The notes: generated by a model from the letters alone, not told the origin. A stretch of DNA of 64,000 nt from Mycobacterium asiaticum (GCF_001673635.1 NZ_LZMH01000031.1:1-64000), one strand, 5' to 3'. Shown: positions 1-9,320, counted from the first letter of the stretch. Numbers and translations: made by a program.

Positions 1-334
1 TGGACTGGGCAGACTACGTCGGTGATCTGCGCGAGCGGGACGCCTCAGCCCCAGCGATCGAGGACGTCGGCGACGGGTAGGCCCGCGGCCAGGGCCGCCA
101 TCAGCAGCACGCGCGCCTGCGGCGGGCCCAGTCGCGGCACCAGCAGCGCGCCCGCACGCGCCAGGTCGTCGCCCGGCCCGTAACCGGCGCTCACCCGGCC
201 GCTGGGCACCCGGGTGGACACGGCGACCGTCACCCCGGCGCGGGACAGGCGCCGCACCCCGTCGCCGACGTCCTCGATCGCTGGGGCTGAGGCGTCCCGC
301 TCGCGCAGATCACCGACGTAGTCTGCCCAGTCCA
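1..334. repeat. Inverted repeat (77 bp arms) at the left edge, probable assembly fold-back
   Basis: Bases 1-77 are an exact reverse complement of bases 258-334. The arm at 258-334 is the 3' end of dinX in its normal place on the minus strand; the arm at 1-77 is the same dinX end on the plus strand, followed by its natural TAG stop at 78-80. The 180 bases between the arms carry the end of ansA. The outer arm runs off the window, so its true length is unknown. The breakpoint falls at a short G-run, which suggests microhomology. A chimeric read or contig-end artefact is the simplest explanation; a genuine inverted duplication is possible. Confidence 0.9.
45..257 (-). pseudogene. ansA: 3' fragment of L-asparaginase gene ansA, fused in frame to dinX
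   Basis: The minus strand from 257 to the TGA at 45 encodes about 70 residues that match, from memory, the end of mycobacterial AnsA, including the stretches VAVSTRV, GAGYGPG-like, [10 protein letters not shown] and the final DVLDRWG. In M. tuberculosis ansA lies tail to tail with dinX on the opposite strand. Here it is on the same strand and continues the DinX frame, which only makes sense if the sequence folds back at about base 258. No asparaginase active-site region is present. I treat it as a displaced gene end, not a functional domain of DinX. Confidence 0.75.
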
Positions 335-1682
335 GGCTGTCGACCGGGTTGGCGGCGGCGAGATCGGGGGTCTCGACGGGGAAGGTGCGGGCCTGGCCGG
401 GACCCGAACTGCGGGTCTCGAATCGCACGGTGACCACGCCATGACCCGCGCCCTGTACCCACCCGTGCCCGAACTCGGGGTGCACCACGTCGTCGCCGAC
501 CCGCCATGACGCCCCGTTTTGTCCGGTCAGCAGCGCCGCCCGCATCGTCTCGAAATCCTGATGCGATTCCGGCGCCGTTTCCAGCCCCGTTTGCAAAGCC
601 GACTCCCGCGCCAACTCCAGATCGGGAAACAGCGACTCCTGGCGAACGTCGCTGAGGCCCGAAAACCCAACGCCCAGAAGCCGAATCGGCCCGATCTGGA
701 CGGGGTCGAGCAGCAGCCTGCGGGCGAGGGCCACCAACGCACCCGCTTCGACCGTCGCGTACGGCAGGGTCGCCGAGCGGGTCAACGTGCTCATGTCGGA
801 TTTCTTGAGCTTCACCGTGACCGTCCGCGCGCCCCGGCCGTCCTTGAGCAGGCGGCGGTGCGCGTGCTCGGCGATGGGTTCAATCGCGTCCCGCAGCTGA
901 TCGAGGGTGGTCAGGTCGGTGGCGAAGGTGGATTCGGCGCTGATCTGCTTGGCTTCGGCGCGTTCGGCGACCGGCCGGTCATCGATGCCGCGGGCCAGCC
1001 GGTGCAACGCCGGCCCGACCGTGGCCCCCAGGATATTGGCCACCTCCGCGTCGCTGAGCGCGGCCAGTTGCCCAATGGTCTCAATGCCGAGCCGATGCAA
1101 TTTGTCCTCGGCGACGGGACCGATCCCCCACAGCCGACGCACGGGTAAGCCGGCCAGCAGCGTTCGTTCCTCGGCGCGGTCCACGACCCGGATGCCGTCC
1201 GGTTTGGCCAGGCCGGAGGCGATCTTGGCGATCTGCTTGCCCGAACCGGCGCCCACCGAGGCGATCAGGCCGGTCTCCTCGCGCACCCGCCGCCGCAGTT
1301 CGGCGCAGAATTCCTCGGCGTCGGTCGCCGACGCCCCGGCGAGCTGCGCGGGTTCGCCGAACGCTTCGTCGAAGGACAGCTGTTCCAGCACGGGCACCAC
1401 ATGGCGCACCGTCTCGAAGACGCGCCGGCTTGCGACGCCGTACACCACACCGCGCGGCGGCAACACCACCGCCGAGACTCCGACCAGCCGGCGGGCCTGG
1501 TGCATCGGCATGGCTGAGTGGGCGCCGAACACCCGCGCCTCGTAACTGGCCCCGGCGACCACGCCCCGCCCGCCCAGGCCGCCGACCAGCACCGGACGCC
1601 CCCGCAGAGTCGGCCGGGTGAGTTGTTCGACGGAGGCGAAGAACGCGTCCATGTCCAGGTGCAGCACCCAACGGGACTCCAC
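45..1682 (-). CDS. dinX: Y-family DNA polymerase (DinX, Pol IV type), C-terminus chimeric
   Basis: Error-prone translesion DNA polymerase of the Y family. Near the N-terminus is [14 protein letters not shown], which supplies the first catalytic aspartates, and SFDEAFG supplies the Asp-Glu pair of the palm. The fingers, helix-hairpin-helix thumb ([12 protein letters not shown]) and little-finger region follow, with a C-terminal extension typical of mycobacterial DinX. I chose the GTG at 1682, which begins [10 protein letters not shown] as in the M. tuberculosis protein; upstream in-frame starts only add a basic, unconserved stretch. The authentic protein should end near the GDG encoded at about 258, giving about 475 residues. 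The remaining 71 residues come from ansA through the fold-back. It runs divergently from the PE gene. Confidence 0.9.
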   Translation of the reverse strand: MESRWVLHLDMDAFFASVEQLTRPTLRGRPVLVGGLGGRGVVAGASYEARVFGAHSAMPMHQARRLVGVSAVVLPPRGVVYGVASRRVFETVRHVVPVLEQLSFDEAFGEPAQLAGASATDAEEFCAELRRRVREETGLIASVGAGSGKQIAKIASGLAKPDGIRVVDRAEERTLLAGLPVRRLWGIGPVAEDKLHRLGIETIGQLAALSDAEVANILGATVGPALHRLARGIDDRPVAERAEAKQISAESTFATDLTTLDQLRDAIEPIAEHAHRRLLKDGRGARTVTVKLKKSDMSTLTRSATLPYATVEAGALVALARRLLLDPVQIGPIRLLGVGFSGLSDVRQESLFPDLELARESALQTGLETAPESHQDFETMRAALLTGQNGASWRVGDDVVHPEFGHGWVQGAGHGVVTVRFETRSSGPGQARTFPVETPDLAAANPVDSLDWADYVGDLRERDASAPAIEDVGDGVRRLSRAGVTVAVSTRVPSGRVSAGYGPGDDLARAGALLVPRLGPPQARVLLMAALAAGLPVADVLDRWG

Positions 1683-1920
1683 AGGTGTCGATGCTATTTG
1701 GCGGTGTTCGCTAGCCCGCCGAGCGTGGGCCTTACGGCGAAGAACGCGAGGGCGCAGCGCCATGACCCCCACGCTCGACACACGGCGCCCAGCGCCCGCG
1801 CTCAATTTCTTTACGCGAGCGAAAATATAGCGTTACACGCATGTTTAATAGCCGTCCTTCCGGCCATTACCACGTTGATCGCGCGCGATCGGCTATTGGC
1901 ACTGGTCGAAGGAGATGGCT

Positions 1921-3210
1921 ATGTCACTCGTTGTTGCTCCCGATTGGATCGAGTCCGCCGCCCAAGAGTTGGCAGGCATACGGTCGGCTTTAACCGAGGT
2001 ATCGGAGTCGATCGCAGCCTCCACCACAGCTATCGCCCCGGCGGCAGCGGACGAGATATCGGCGGCCATCGCCCGCATATTCGGTGAGTTCGGCGAGGAA
2101 TTCCAAATCATCAGTGCGCAAACTCGAGCCTTCCACACCGGGATCGTCGACCTGCTGGGCTCCACCGCCGGCGCCTATGCGGGCACCGAGACAGCGAATG
2201 CCGTGCAGGTGGTCACCAACTCCGTGTCCTCCGCCCTGGCCCCGCCGGCGGCGCCCCTGCCCGGCATGCCCGCCCTACCAGGCCTGCCAGCCCTTCCCGG
2301 CGGTCCCGCCCTACCCGGACTCCCGGCCCTGCCTGAGCTGCTACCCGGACTGTTCGGCCCCGGCGCCACTGCGCCCGATTGGACGGCGTTCACCAGGCCG
2401 TATGAGGCCCTCTTCAACAACACGATCGCGAACCTGCAGAGCCTCGGCAACGGACTGCAGTCCAACCCGTTCCCGTTCCTGCGCCAGTTCCTGGCCAACC
2501 AGGCCCACTACGGCGAGATCATCTCCACGTCGCTGGCCAATGCGGGGGCTAGCCTGCAGGCCGGCGCGGACGCCACCCAGGTCCTCGCTGACATCGCTCC
2601 CATCTTCACCATCCCCGGCCAAATCGGTCAGAACGCATTCAACGTGCTCAGAACACTGACCGACTTCTCCTATTCCATCGGAGCGTCACTCGACCCCGTA
2701 GCCACCGGAGCAGCCTTCTTCGGTCTGCCAATCGCCATGGGCATCAACGCGATCGGTTCGCCGATCACCACCTTCGATGCGTTCATGTCCAGCGCGACGG
2801 CCTTCGGCAACGCCATGCAACGCGGCGACCTGTTCGGCGCCGCGGTGGCCGTGCTCACCTCGCCCGCCGTCGTCACCAACGGCTTCCTGAACGGCCAGGT
2901 CATGCTCGGCCTGACCCTACCCGCGCTAGACCTGCCGCTCGCCGGCGGCGTCGGGGCACTCAGTGTGCCGGCGACGGCAGGTCTACCCGTTGGCGGTCTG
3001 CTCACGCCGTTGTCGACGGTGACCGCGAACATCGGTCCGGCCACGGGCTTCTCGCTGTTGTCGCTGCCACTCGGCGGCACGCCCACCGGCGGGATCCTGC
3101 CCGGGTTGCTACTGCACCTGCCTCAGCGGCTCGCCGAGGCCATCGGAGCACCGCCGCAACCGATTTCGCTGGTTGCGGCAGTACCGATCGTCCCGGCGGT
3201 CGACCTGTAG
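1921..3210 (+). CDS. PE-family protein with a proline/leucine-rich linker
   Basis: A 429-residue member of the mycobacterial PE family. The first 95 residues form the helical PE domain, beginning MSLVVAPDW and closing with the YAGTE motif, a YxxxD/E signal used by ESX type VII secretion. A low-complexity linker of repeated PALPGLPALPG units follows, then about 290 residues without a PGRS region. I see no recognised catalytic motif in the C-terminal part. The ATG at 1921 is preferred over 1915 because an AAGGAG sits at the right distance (1909-1914). No PPE partner is adjacent. From memory M. tuberculosis has no gene here between dinX and ileS, so this looks like a lineage-specific insertion. 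Substrate or role unknown; likely surface-exposed or secreted. Confidence 0.85.
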   Translation: MSLVVAPDWIESAAQELAGIRSALTEVSESIAASTTAIAPAAADEISAAIARIFGEFGEEFQIISAQTRAFHTGIVDLLGSTAGAYAGTETANAVQVVTNSVSSALAPPAAPLPGMPALPGLPALPGGPALPGLPALPELLPGLFGPGATAPDWTAFTRPYEALFNNTIANLQSLGNGLQSNPFPFLRQFLANQAHYGEIISTSLANAGASLQAGADATQVLADIAPIFTIPGQIGQNAFNVLRTLTDFSYSIGASLDPVATGAAFFGLPIAMGINAIGSPITTFDAFMSSATAFGNAMQRGDLFGAAVAVLTSPAVVTNGFLNGQVMLGLTLPALDLPLAGGVGALSVPATAGLPVGGLLTPLSTVTANIGPATGFSLLSLPLGGTPTGGILPGLLLHLPQRLAEAIGAPPQPISLVAAVPIVPAVDL

Positions 3211-3217
3211 TCGACCG
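3197..3217. terminator. Hairpin between convergent PE and ileS genes
   Basis: CGGTCGAC and GTCGACCG form a perfect 8-bp stem around a CTGTA loop that contains part of the PE stop codon. It lies in the 15-base gap between two convergent genes, so it could end transcription from both sides. No T-run follows, as is common in mycobacteria. Confidence 0.5.
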
Positions 3218-3225
3218 GGCGCTGC

Positions 3226-6200
3226 CTAGACGGGCACCCGGGAGATCGCCACCCGCACCCCGTCACCGATCTCGACGCCGTCGGACGGGTCGCCGAATTC
3301 AAAAGAGGTAGCCAGGATCTCACCCGCGATCAGGTCTCGGTGGGTGCGCGCCCACTCCTCGCGTTCGGACGGCACCGCGACCACCACGCTGATCCGGTCG
3401 GAGACGTCCAACCCGGTCGACTTGCGCAACTCCTGCAACTCGCGGATGCGGTCTTTGGCCCAACCCTCGGCCTCCAGCTCGGGAGTCACCGTGCCGTCCA
3501 ACACCACCAGGCCCGCTCCCCCCGGCAGCGCCGCGGTGAACTCCGGATCGGCGGCCACCAGCCGGGAACTGTATTCCTCGGGTTGCAGCACCGCCGGTCC
3601 TGCGGTCAGAGTGCCGTCCGGGTTGACGACGCCTTCACCGGCCTTGACGGCCTTGATCGCCGCCTGCACGTCCTTGCCCAGCCGCGGTCCGGCCACCCGG
3701 GCGTTCACTGTCAGCTCGAACCGGCCGTAGGTGTCGATCGCATCGGTCAGCTCGACCTTCTTGACGTTGAGCTCGTCACCGATCAGGTCGGTGAACGGCC
3801 GCAACCGTTCCGGATCCTCCACCGCCACAGTTAATTTGGGTAATGGTAGGCGCACCCGCAGCTTCTTGGCCTTGCGCAGCGAGGACGCCGCCGAGCACAC
3901 CTCGCGCACCTGGTCCATCGCGGCGACCAGGTCGGCGTCCACCGGCAGCTCGGACGTCTGCGGCCAGTCCGTCAGATGCACCGAACGGCCACCGGTGAGG
4001 CCGCGCCAGATCAACTCGGTGATCAACGGCAAGAGCGGAGCGGCCAACCGGGCGGTCACCTCCAGCACGGTGTGCAGGGTGTCGATGGCGTCGACGTCCT
4101 CCACCCAGAATCTCGAACGGGACCGTCGGACATACCAATTCGTCAACGCCTCGGTGAACAGGCGCAGCTGCTCGCAGGCGCCGGAGATGTCGCACACGTC
4201 CAGCGCAGCGGTCAGGTCGTCGCGCAACACCGCCAGCTTGGCCAGGATGTAGCGGTCCAGCACATGCTTAGAATCTGTGCGCCAAGCGCCGACTCTCGGT
4301 GCGTACAGGGCCAGGAAGCTGTAGGCGTTCCAGAACGGCAGCAACACCTGACGCACACCGTCCCGGATGCCCTGCTCGGTGACGATCAGGTTTCCGCCAC
4401 GCAGGATCGGCGAGGCCATCAGGAACCACCGCATCGCGTCCGAGCCGTCGCGGTCGAACACTTCGGTCACGTCCGGATAATTGCGCAGCGACTTGCTCAT
4501 CTTCTGGCCGTCTGACCCCAGCACGATCCCATGCGCCACACAGGTTTTGAACGACGGCCGGTCGAACAACGCGGTCGCGAGCACGTGCAGCGTGTAGAAC
4601 CAGCCCCGGGTCTGGCCGATGTACTCGACGATGAAGTCACCCGGGTAGTGGCTGTCGAACCAGTCCGCGTTCTCGAACGGGTAATGCACCTGCGCATAGG
4701 GCATCGACCCGGAGTCGAACCACACGTCGAGCACATCGGTGATGCGGCGCATCGTGCTGTTCCCGGTCGGGTCGTCGGGATTGGGCCTGGTGAGTTCGTC
4801 GATGTAGGGCCGGTGCAGGTTGTCCGGGCGCACCCCGAAGTCGCGTTCCAGCTCGTCCAGGCTGCCGTACACGTCGATCCTGGGGAACGCCGGATCGTCG
4901 GACTTCCACACCGGAATAGGGGTGCCCCAGTAACGGTTTCGCGAGATCGACCAGTCGCGGGCGCCCTGCAACCACTTGCCGAACTGCCCGTCCTTGACGT
5001 GTTCGGGATACCAGGTGATCTGCTGGTTGAGCTCCACCATGCGATCGCGGAAGTCGGTCACCCGCACGAACCAGGACGACACCGCCCGGTAAATCAGCGG
5101 ATTTCGGCATCGCCAGCAGTGCGGGTACGGGTGCTCGTAAGTCTCGTGGCGCAGCAGCACCGCGCCGTTCGCCGCCGCCGGACCGCTCTGATTCTTCAGG
5201 TCACGGATGATCTGCGGGTTGGCGTCGAAGACATGCTGCCCCTGATAATCCGGGACGGTCGCGTCGAAGCGGCCCTTGGCGTCGACCGGCGTGACCGGCT
5301 CGATGCCCACCGGGTCGGTGGTCGCCATGTCGTCCTCACCATAAGCCGGTGCCATGTGCACCAGCCCGGTCCCGTCGTCGGTGGTGACGAATTCGCCGGG
5401 CAACACCTGGAAAGCGTTGGGCGCGTCCATGAAATACGGGAAGGGCGGCAGGTACCGGGTGCCCAGCAGGTCCGAGCCGGGGATAACGCGCAGCACCTCG
5501 GGCTCTTCGCCGAGCTCGCGGGCGTAGGCGGCCAGCCGCGCCTCCGCGAGCACAAAGCGTCGATCCCCGTTCCGAACTTCCACGTAGCTCACGCCGGGGT
5601 TCACCGCCACCGCCAGGTTCGACGGCAGGGTCCACGGCGTCGTCGTCCAGATGAGCAGATACGCACCGGCCAGTCCATTTTGGGAGTCACCGCCCACCAC
5701 CCTGAATCCAACCGTGAGAGCGGGGTCCTGACGGCTTTGGTAGACGTCGTCGTCCATGCGCAGCTCGTGGTTGGACAACGGGGTCTCGTCGCGCCAGCAG
5801 TACGGCAGCACCCGGTAGCCCTCGTAGGCCAGGCCCTTGTCCCACAGCTGCTTGAACGCCCAGATCACCGACTCCATATAGCTGAGATCGAGTGTCTTGT
5901 AGTCGTTGTCGAAATCGACCCAGCGGGCCTGGCGGGTCACGTACTGCTGCCATTCGTCGGTGTAGCGCAACACCGACGCGCGGCAGGCGTCGTTGAAGGC
6001 GGCGATCCCCATCGAGTCGATCTGAGACTTGTCGGTGATACCCAGTTGGCGTTCGACTTCGAGTTCGGCCGGCAATCCGTGTGTGTCCCACCCGAATCGG
6101 CGCTCCACCTTGTCACCGCGCATCGTCCGATACCGCGGCACGATGTCTTTGACATAGCCGGTCAGCAAATGCCCGTAGTGCGGCAGGCCGTTCGCGAACG

Positions 6201-6369
6201 GCGGGCCGTCGTAGAACACGTATTCCTGCGCCCCGTCACGTCGGGCGATGCTGGCACGAAAGGTGTCGTCGCGGAACCAGTAGTCGAGCACCTCGAGTTC
6301 GAGGGCGGGAAAGTCGGGTGCGCCGCTGGCCAGCTTGGGATAGGCCGTGTGGTCGGCGTTATCAGTCAC
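3226..6369 (-). CDS. ileS: Isoleucyl-tRNA synthetase
   Basis: Class I aminoacyl-tRNA synthetase charging tRNA-Ile in the cytoplasm; 1047 residues, close to the mycobacterial norm of about 1040. The HIGH-type motif appears as [16 protein letters not shown] at about residue 55, and the second signature as KMSKSLRNY. The editing (CP1) domain lies between, and an anticodon-binding domain with the cysteine pair CWRCRNP follows the class I pattern. The GTG at 6369 is preceded by GGAG (6379-6382), and translation is probably controlled by the T-box leader directly upstream. The gene is convergent with the PE gene. Confidence 0.97.
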   Translation of the reverse strand: MTDNADHTAYPKLASGAPDFPALELEVLDYWFRDDTFRASIARRDGAQEYVFYDGPPFANGLPHYGHLLTGYVKDIVPRYRTMRGDKVERRFGWDTHGLPAELEVERQLGITDKSQIDSMGIAAFNDACRASVLRYTDEWQQYVTRQARWVDFDNDYKTLDLSYMESVIWAFKQLWDKGLAYEGYRVLPYCWRDETPLSNHELRMDDDVYQSRQDPALTVGFRVVGGDSQNGLAGAYLLIWTTTPWTLPSNLAVAVNPGVSYVEVRNGDRRFVLAEARLAAYARELGEEPEVLRVIPGSDLLGTRYLPPFPYFMDAPNAFQVLPGEFVTTDDGTGLVHMAPAYGEDDMATTDPVGIEPVTPVDAKGRFDATVPDYQGQHVFDANPQIIRDLKNQSGPAAANGAVLLRHETYEHPYPHCWRCRNPLIYRAVSSWFVRVTDFRDRMVELNQQITWYPEHVKDGQFGKWLQGARDWSISRNRYWGTPIPVWKSDDPAFPRIDVYGSLDELERDFGVRPDNLHRPYIDELTRPNPDDPTGNSTMRRITDVLDVWFDSGSMPYAQVHYPFENADWFDSHYPGDFIVEYIGQTRGWFYTLHVLATALFDRPSFKTCVAHGIVLGSDGQKMSKSLRNYPDVTEVFDRDGSDAMRWFLMASPILRGGNLIVTEQGIRDGVRQVLLPFWNAYSFLALYAPRVGAWRTDSKHVLDRYILAKLAVLRDDLTAALDVCDISGACEQLRLFTEALTNWYVRRSRSRFWVEDVDAIDTLHTVLEVTARLAAPLLPLITELIWRGLTGGRSVHLTDWPQTSELPVDADLVAAMDQVREVCSAASSLRKAKKLRVRLPLPKLTVAVEDPERLRPFTDLIGDELNVKKVELTDAIDTYGRFELTVNARVAGPRLGKDVQAAIKAVKAGEGVVNPDGTLTAGPAVLQPEEYSSRLVAADPEFTAALPGGAGLVVLDGTVTPELEAEGWAKDRIRELQELRKSTGLDVSDRISVVVAVPSEREEWARTHRDLIAGEILATSFEFGDPSDGVEIGDGVRVAISRVPV

Positions 6370-6382
6370 GTGCGTTGTCTCC

Positions 6383-6592
6383 GGTGCCTCGGCAGTTCAG
6401 GCACGGGGACGACGATGCGCTGGTGCGCGAACGCCGCGGTACCACCCCGCTTGCCACGCTGACGCGTGACCGCTCTGGATACGGCTGTGACGGGCCTACC
6501 CGTTCGGTTCTACTGGGCCGCAGAGGCTGTTCTTCCGAAGGCTCCCCGGTGATGGCCGGATCGACGCCAATGAGCTGAGTCTAATAGATGGA
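6383..6592 (-). promoter_or_regulatory. T-box riboswitch in the ileS leader
   Basis: The minus strand carries the canonical T-box core GGGTGGTACCGCG at 6447-6435, about 65 bases upstream of the ileS start, within a structured leader. T-box RNAs sense uncharged tRNA; in mycobacterial ileS they are known to act on translation by freeing the ribosome site. A hairpin built from GTGCCT/AGGCAC lies just before the GGAG ribosome site, fitting a sequestrator. An ATC triplet followed by A, within GGCCATCACC at about 6555, is a candidate isoleucine specifier; that assignment is inference. The 5' limit is estimated from a -10-like TATTAG near 6583. Confidence 0.9.
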
Positions 6593-6594
6593 CC

Positions 6595-6643
6595 CCGAGG
6601 GGCTGGCCCGCCGCAGGCGACCTGCGGTCGGCTAGCCCCTCGG
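6595..6643 (-). terminator. Long hairpin after the Rv1535-like gene
   Basis: CCGAGGGGCT (6595-6604) and AGCCCCTCGG (6634-6643) are perfect inverted 10-mers, and inside them CCGCAGG and CCTGCGG form a second stem. It starts 29 bases after the stop of the small upstream gene and just before the ileS leader, so it probably insulates ileS from the magnesium-controlled unit. There is no clear T-run. Confidence 0.65.
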
Positions 6644-6671
6644 AGTCCCGAGTTGATCGCTGTCCATGGCT

Positions 6672-6917
6672 TTACGCCTGAACCTCGAGCACGCCGACGC
6701 GCCACAGCGCGGCGTACAGGTGCCGCAGCGGGATGGTGAGCAGCCGGGCGGCGCCGTCAACCAGCGGGTCGCTTCCGGCGCCGAGCGCCTCGTCGATGCG
6801 ACGCGCAGCCTTGGCGGGCGCCTTCGCCGGCACGTCGGCGACGGGCACGTCGCGCACCACGTGCAGCTGCGGCGCGGCGGGAAGGGTTACTACTTCGTCG
6901 TACAGAGCAGCGGTCAT
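6672..6917 (-). CDS. Small protein of unknown function, Rv1535-like
   Basis: An 81-residue soluble protein starting MTAALYDEVV and ending RVGVLEVQA, preceded by a full AGGAGG (6923-6928) six bases before the ATG. I recognise it as a relative of M. tuberculosis Rv1535, known for being downstream of an M-box magnesium riboswitch. No catalytic or membrane motif is visible; the N-terminal half is proline/alanine rich and the C-terminal half could form one amphipathic helix. The same regulatory arrangement is present here (promoter, M-box and a long leader). Its function is not established; a part in magnesium limitation is inferred only from the riboswitch. Confidence 0.8.
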   Translation of the reverse strand: MTAALYDEVVTLPAAPQLHVVRDVPVADVPAKAPAKAARRIDEALGAGSDPLVDGAARLLTIPLRHLYAALWRVGVLEVQA

Positions 6918-7021
6918 GATCGCCTCCTAGCGGGAAAACCAACGGTGACAGGTGGACCTCAAAAGAATCTTGAAAGAGTCCCGTCCCGTAACGGCTCCGA
7001 GCGTGGAGGGTGTGTGACGAC

Positions 7022-7099
7022 TCAGCCGAGGACGTCGTGCCGGAGACCGGTCAGGGACGAAACATCCGGATATCGACCCGGACTACCACTGGAACTCAT
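7022..7099 (-). CDS. Possible 25-residue leader peptide between M-box and Rv1535-like gene
   Basis: A short frame beginning MSSSGSPGRYPDVSS and ending at TGA 7022. It is preceded by GAGGAGG about ten bases before the ATG, an unusually strong ribosome site for a chance frame in a leader. It lies after the M-box and about 105 bases ahead of the Rv1535-like start. It could be translated as an upstream ORF that links riboswitch state to expression of the next gene, but it is too short for sequence alone to prove coding. Confidence 0.4.
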   Translation of the reverse strand: MSSSGSPGRYPDVSSLTGLRHDVLG

Positions 7100-7200
7100 G
7101 CGTCCCTCACCTCCTCTCGGTCACGACCACGCGGCAACCGCGCGATCTGTGCACACACAACAAGGAGAACAGAATCCCGGCATCTCCGCCGGAAAATCCG

Positions 7201-7366
7201 CACCCCTCTCGTCAGAGCTTCGGCACTACCCGACGTGTCCGGTAAACCGGAAGCCACCTGGGCTCAACCCTTAATCCGGGAGGAGCTGTCCTGACCCGGG
7301 GCGTCTTTCGACGTTCGGGGTCAGTGGCCTATGTTCGTGTAGCCGCCTCACCTAACGAGGTGCTTG
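7201..7366 (-). promoter_or_regulatory. M-box (ykoK leader) magnesium riboswitch
   Basis: The minus strand reads CTCGTTAGGTGAGGC, then ACATAGGC, AACGTCGAAAGACGCC and GGGTCA, and closes with GTGCCGAAGCTCTGACGAG. These are the conserved blocks of the M-box, in order. The ends pair (CTCGT with ACGAG) to form the closing P1 stem. M-box RNAs bind magnesium and usually lower expression when magnesium is plentiful. The downstream gene is Rv1535-like, as in M. tuberculosis. A predicted transcription start lies only a few bases upstream. Confidence 0.93.
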
Positions 7367-7374
7367 CCTGACCG

Positions 7375-7403
7375 ATCATGCACCACCGACCGGCCTCGGT
7401 CAA
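7375..7403 (-). promoter_or_regulatory. SigA-type promoter for the M-box transcript
   Basis: On the minus strand TTGACC (7403-7398) and CATGAT (7380-7375) are separated by exactly 17 bases, giving 5/6 and 4/6 matches to the vegetative consensus. The predicted start, about 7 bases downstream, coincides with the 5' end of the M-box, which supports the assignment. Confidence 0.6.
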
Positions 7404-7510
7404 CGCGCCATCCCGCAGATTCCGAATGTTTATCCCGACCCGCTGAGCCACTACCCCGTTAAGGCCGCTGAGCTGCGCAGACGGGCCGCCGAGCAGCGAT
7501 GTGGCTAAGG

Positions 7511-8635
7511 TCACAATTCGGTCAGCGACTCCAGCCGACCGATGGTCTCGATGTACTCCTCGACCATCTCCAGCACCACCGCCCGGGTGGGCCGCACCCG
7601 ATCCAGCGAGCCGACCACCTGGCCGACGAAGTAGGTCGCGAGTTCACGCGCCTTGGCGCCGGGGTGCGCCGCCGCCTGGTTGATGCGGATCTGCGAATCG
7701 GTCACCAGCGCGGTCTGCAGTGGCATGCCCAGCGGATTGGGGGTGTCAGGCCGTTCCCATTCGTCGGTCCAGGCCGTGCGCAGCATGCGCGCCGGTTTGC
7801 CGGTCATCGACCGCGACCGCACCGTGTCCGAGGACGTCGCGGCCAGGAATTTGTCCTTGACCACCGGCGCCGTTTCGGCTTCCTCGGTGGTCAGCCATAC
7901 CGATCCACACCACACACCCTCGGCGCCCAGCGCCAGGGCCGCCGCGATTTGGCGGCCGCGGGCGATGCCGCCGGCGGCCAGCACCGGCGTCGGCGCGACG
8001 GCGTCGACCACCTCGGGAACCAGCACCATCGTCGCCACCTCGCCGGTGTGCCCGCCCGCCTCGGTGCCCTGCGCGACAATCAGGTCCACTCCGGCGGCCG
8101 CGTGCCGGCGCGCGTGCTGAGTGGTGCCGGCCAGCGCGGCCACCAGCACGTCCTGGTTGTGCGCCCGCTCCACCAGGTCGTGCGGCGGCGGTCCGAGCGC
8201 GCTGGCGATGAGCCGAATGTTGTGCGAGAACGCCACCTCCAGCAGCGGTTCGTAGCCCTTCGGCGAGATGTTCAGGCCGCCGCGGATCGGCTCTTCGTCG
8301 GTGACCTGCGCGGCGACCCCGTAGCGGTTCAGCAGCTCGTCGACGAACGCGCGGTGTTCCTCGGGTAGTAGGTCCTGTGCCTGCCGGGAATTGATGCCGC
8401 CTTCTTCAGCACCGACGTATTTGGGCGGTAGCAACAGGTCCACCCCGTACGGCTTGCCACCGGTCTGCTCCTCGATCCAGGTCAGCTCGCTCTCCAGCCG
8501 ACGCGGGCTGTGTGCGGTGGCCCCGAGAATCCCGAAACCACCCGCATTGGTCACCGCGGCGACCACATCACGGCAATGACTGAACGCGCAGATTGGAAAT
8601 TCGACGCCGAGCATTTCGGCCACCCTGGTTCGCAT
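7511..8635 (-). CDS. Nitronate monooxygenase family flavoprotein (Rv1533-like)
   Basis: A 374-residue FMN-dependent TIM-barrel protein of the nitronate monooxygenase / 2-nitropropane dioxygenase family. Visible motifs are the N-terminal FPICAFSH and GGFGILGA, the glycine-rich GTEAGGHTGE, and the phosphate-binding stretch AAGGIARGR followed by GAEGVWCGS. Members oxidise nitronates or act as related flavin reductases; the physiological substrate here is unknown. The gene corresponds by position and sequence to M. tuberculosis Rv1533. It lies 103 bases after the CMD-like gene on the same strand and could be co-transcribed with it. The TetR-type regulator that I remember next to Rv1533 in M. tuberculosis is not present. 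Confidence 0.88.
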   Translation of the reverse strand: MRTRVAEMLGVEFPICAFSHCRDVVAAVTNAGGFGILGATAHSPRRLESELTWIEEQTGGKPYGVDLLLPPKYVGAEEGGINSRQAQDLLPEEHRAFVDELLNRYGVAAQVTDEEPIRGGLNISPKGYEPLLEVAFSHNIRLIASALGPPPHDLVERAHNQDVLVAALAGTTQHARRHAAAGVDLIVAQGTEAGGHTGEVATMVLVPEVVDAVAPTPVLAAGGIARGRQIAAALALGAEGVWCGSVWLTTEEAETAPVVKDKFLAATSSDTVRSRSMTGKPARMLRTAWTDEWERPDTPNPLGMPLQTALVTDSQIRINQAAAHPGAKARELATYFVGQVVGSLDRVRPTRAVVLEMVEEYIETIGRLESLTEL

Positions 8636-8738
8636 GCCGCCGACGCTACGCCGTCACGCTGATGGTTCGTCGAGAGTGGGTCCTGGGTAGGGAAACTGCG
8701 CGATTCGTCTACCTGAGGCCCACGTTGGGCGGGAGACG

Positions 8739-9320
8739 CTAGGACGGCGGGGAAACGCCGTCCGGCGGCCAGCTGGCCACGCCCTCCTCCAGCGGAACCT
8801 TCAGACTGCGCAGGATCGAGGCGACCATCCGCCATGCCCCGATCGCGGTGACCAGCTCGATGAGAACGGTTGTGTCACCGTCGAATTCCCGCTCGCACGC
8901 CGCCCAGCTCGGATCGCTCACCGCGCCGTCGCGCACGATGTCGTCCGTGGCGGCCAGGACCGCCCGCTCGGTGGCACCGAACCCGTTGTGCGCCTGCCAG
9001 TCCCGCACGCCCACCAGATCTTCGGCCGACACCCCCAGGCGCGAGGCCACCCGCCAGTGCTGAGTCCACTCGTAGTCGCAGCCGGTCAGCCAGCCGATGC
9101 GCATGATCGCCAGTTCGCGCAGTCTCCGGTCGAGGGCGCCATGCCACAGCATCGAGGCGAGCAGATCGTTGAAGACGCCCGCCAGTCGCGGATGGTTCAG
9201 CAGCGCCTGGAAGATGCTCAGTTCGGCCATGTAGTCCGGCACCCCGGCCTCGTCGGCGGCGGCTTTGGCCTCGTCGACAGGCAGCAGGGGTATCCGGGAC
9301 GGCTCGTTGGCTTGGGTCAT
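8739..9320 (-). CDS. Carboxymuconolactone decarboxylase-like protein (Rv1531-like)
   Basis: A 193-residue all-helical protein of the CMD/AhpD superfamily. The core motif RELAIMRIGWLTGCDYEWTQH is recognisable in the middle. Only one cysteine is present where AhpD peroxidases have a CxxC pair, so thiol peroxidase activity of the AhpD type is unlikely; it may be a decarboxylase-like or non-enzymatic member. A GGGGAGG lies nine bases before the ATG at 9320. It is divergent from pks5, with about 200 bases between the starts that presumably hold both promoters. Relation to M. tuberculosis Rv1531 is by memory of position and family. Confidence 0.8.
   Translation of the reverse strand: MTQANEPSRIPLLPVDEAKAAADEAGVPDYMAELSIFQALLNHPRLAGVFNDLLASMLWHGALDRRLRELAIMRIGWLTGCDYEWTQHWRVASRLGVSAEDLVGVRDWQAHNGFGATERAVLAATDDIVRDGAVSDPSWAACEREFDGDTTVLIELVTAIGAWRMVASILRSLKVPLEEGVASWPPDGVSPPS

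Noticed and set aside
45..257. A novel C-terminal domain of DinX
   Set aside because: The segment matches the end of asparaginase and is bounded by an exact inverted repeat of dinX, so it is best explained by a fold-back.
2250..2350. Tandem repeat that might be a CRISPR or minisatellite
   Set aside because: It is the coding sequence for the PALPGLP linker of the PE protein; units are short, in frame, and there are no spacers.
4531..6462. A plus-strand open frame of 643 codons opposite ileS
   Set aside because: The opposite strand encodes an unmistakable isoleucyl-tRNA synthetase with HIGH and KMSKS motifs; the antisense frame has no recognisable domain.
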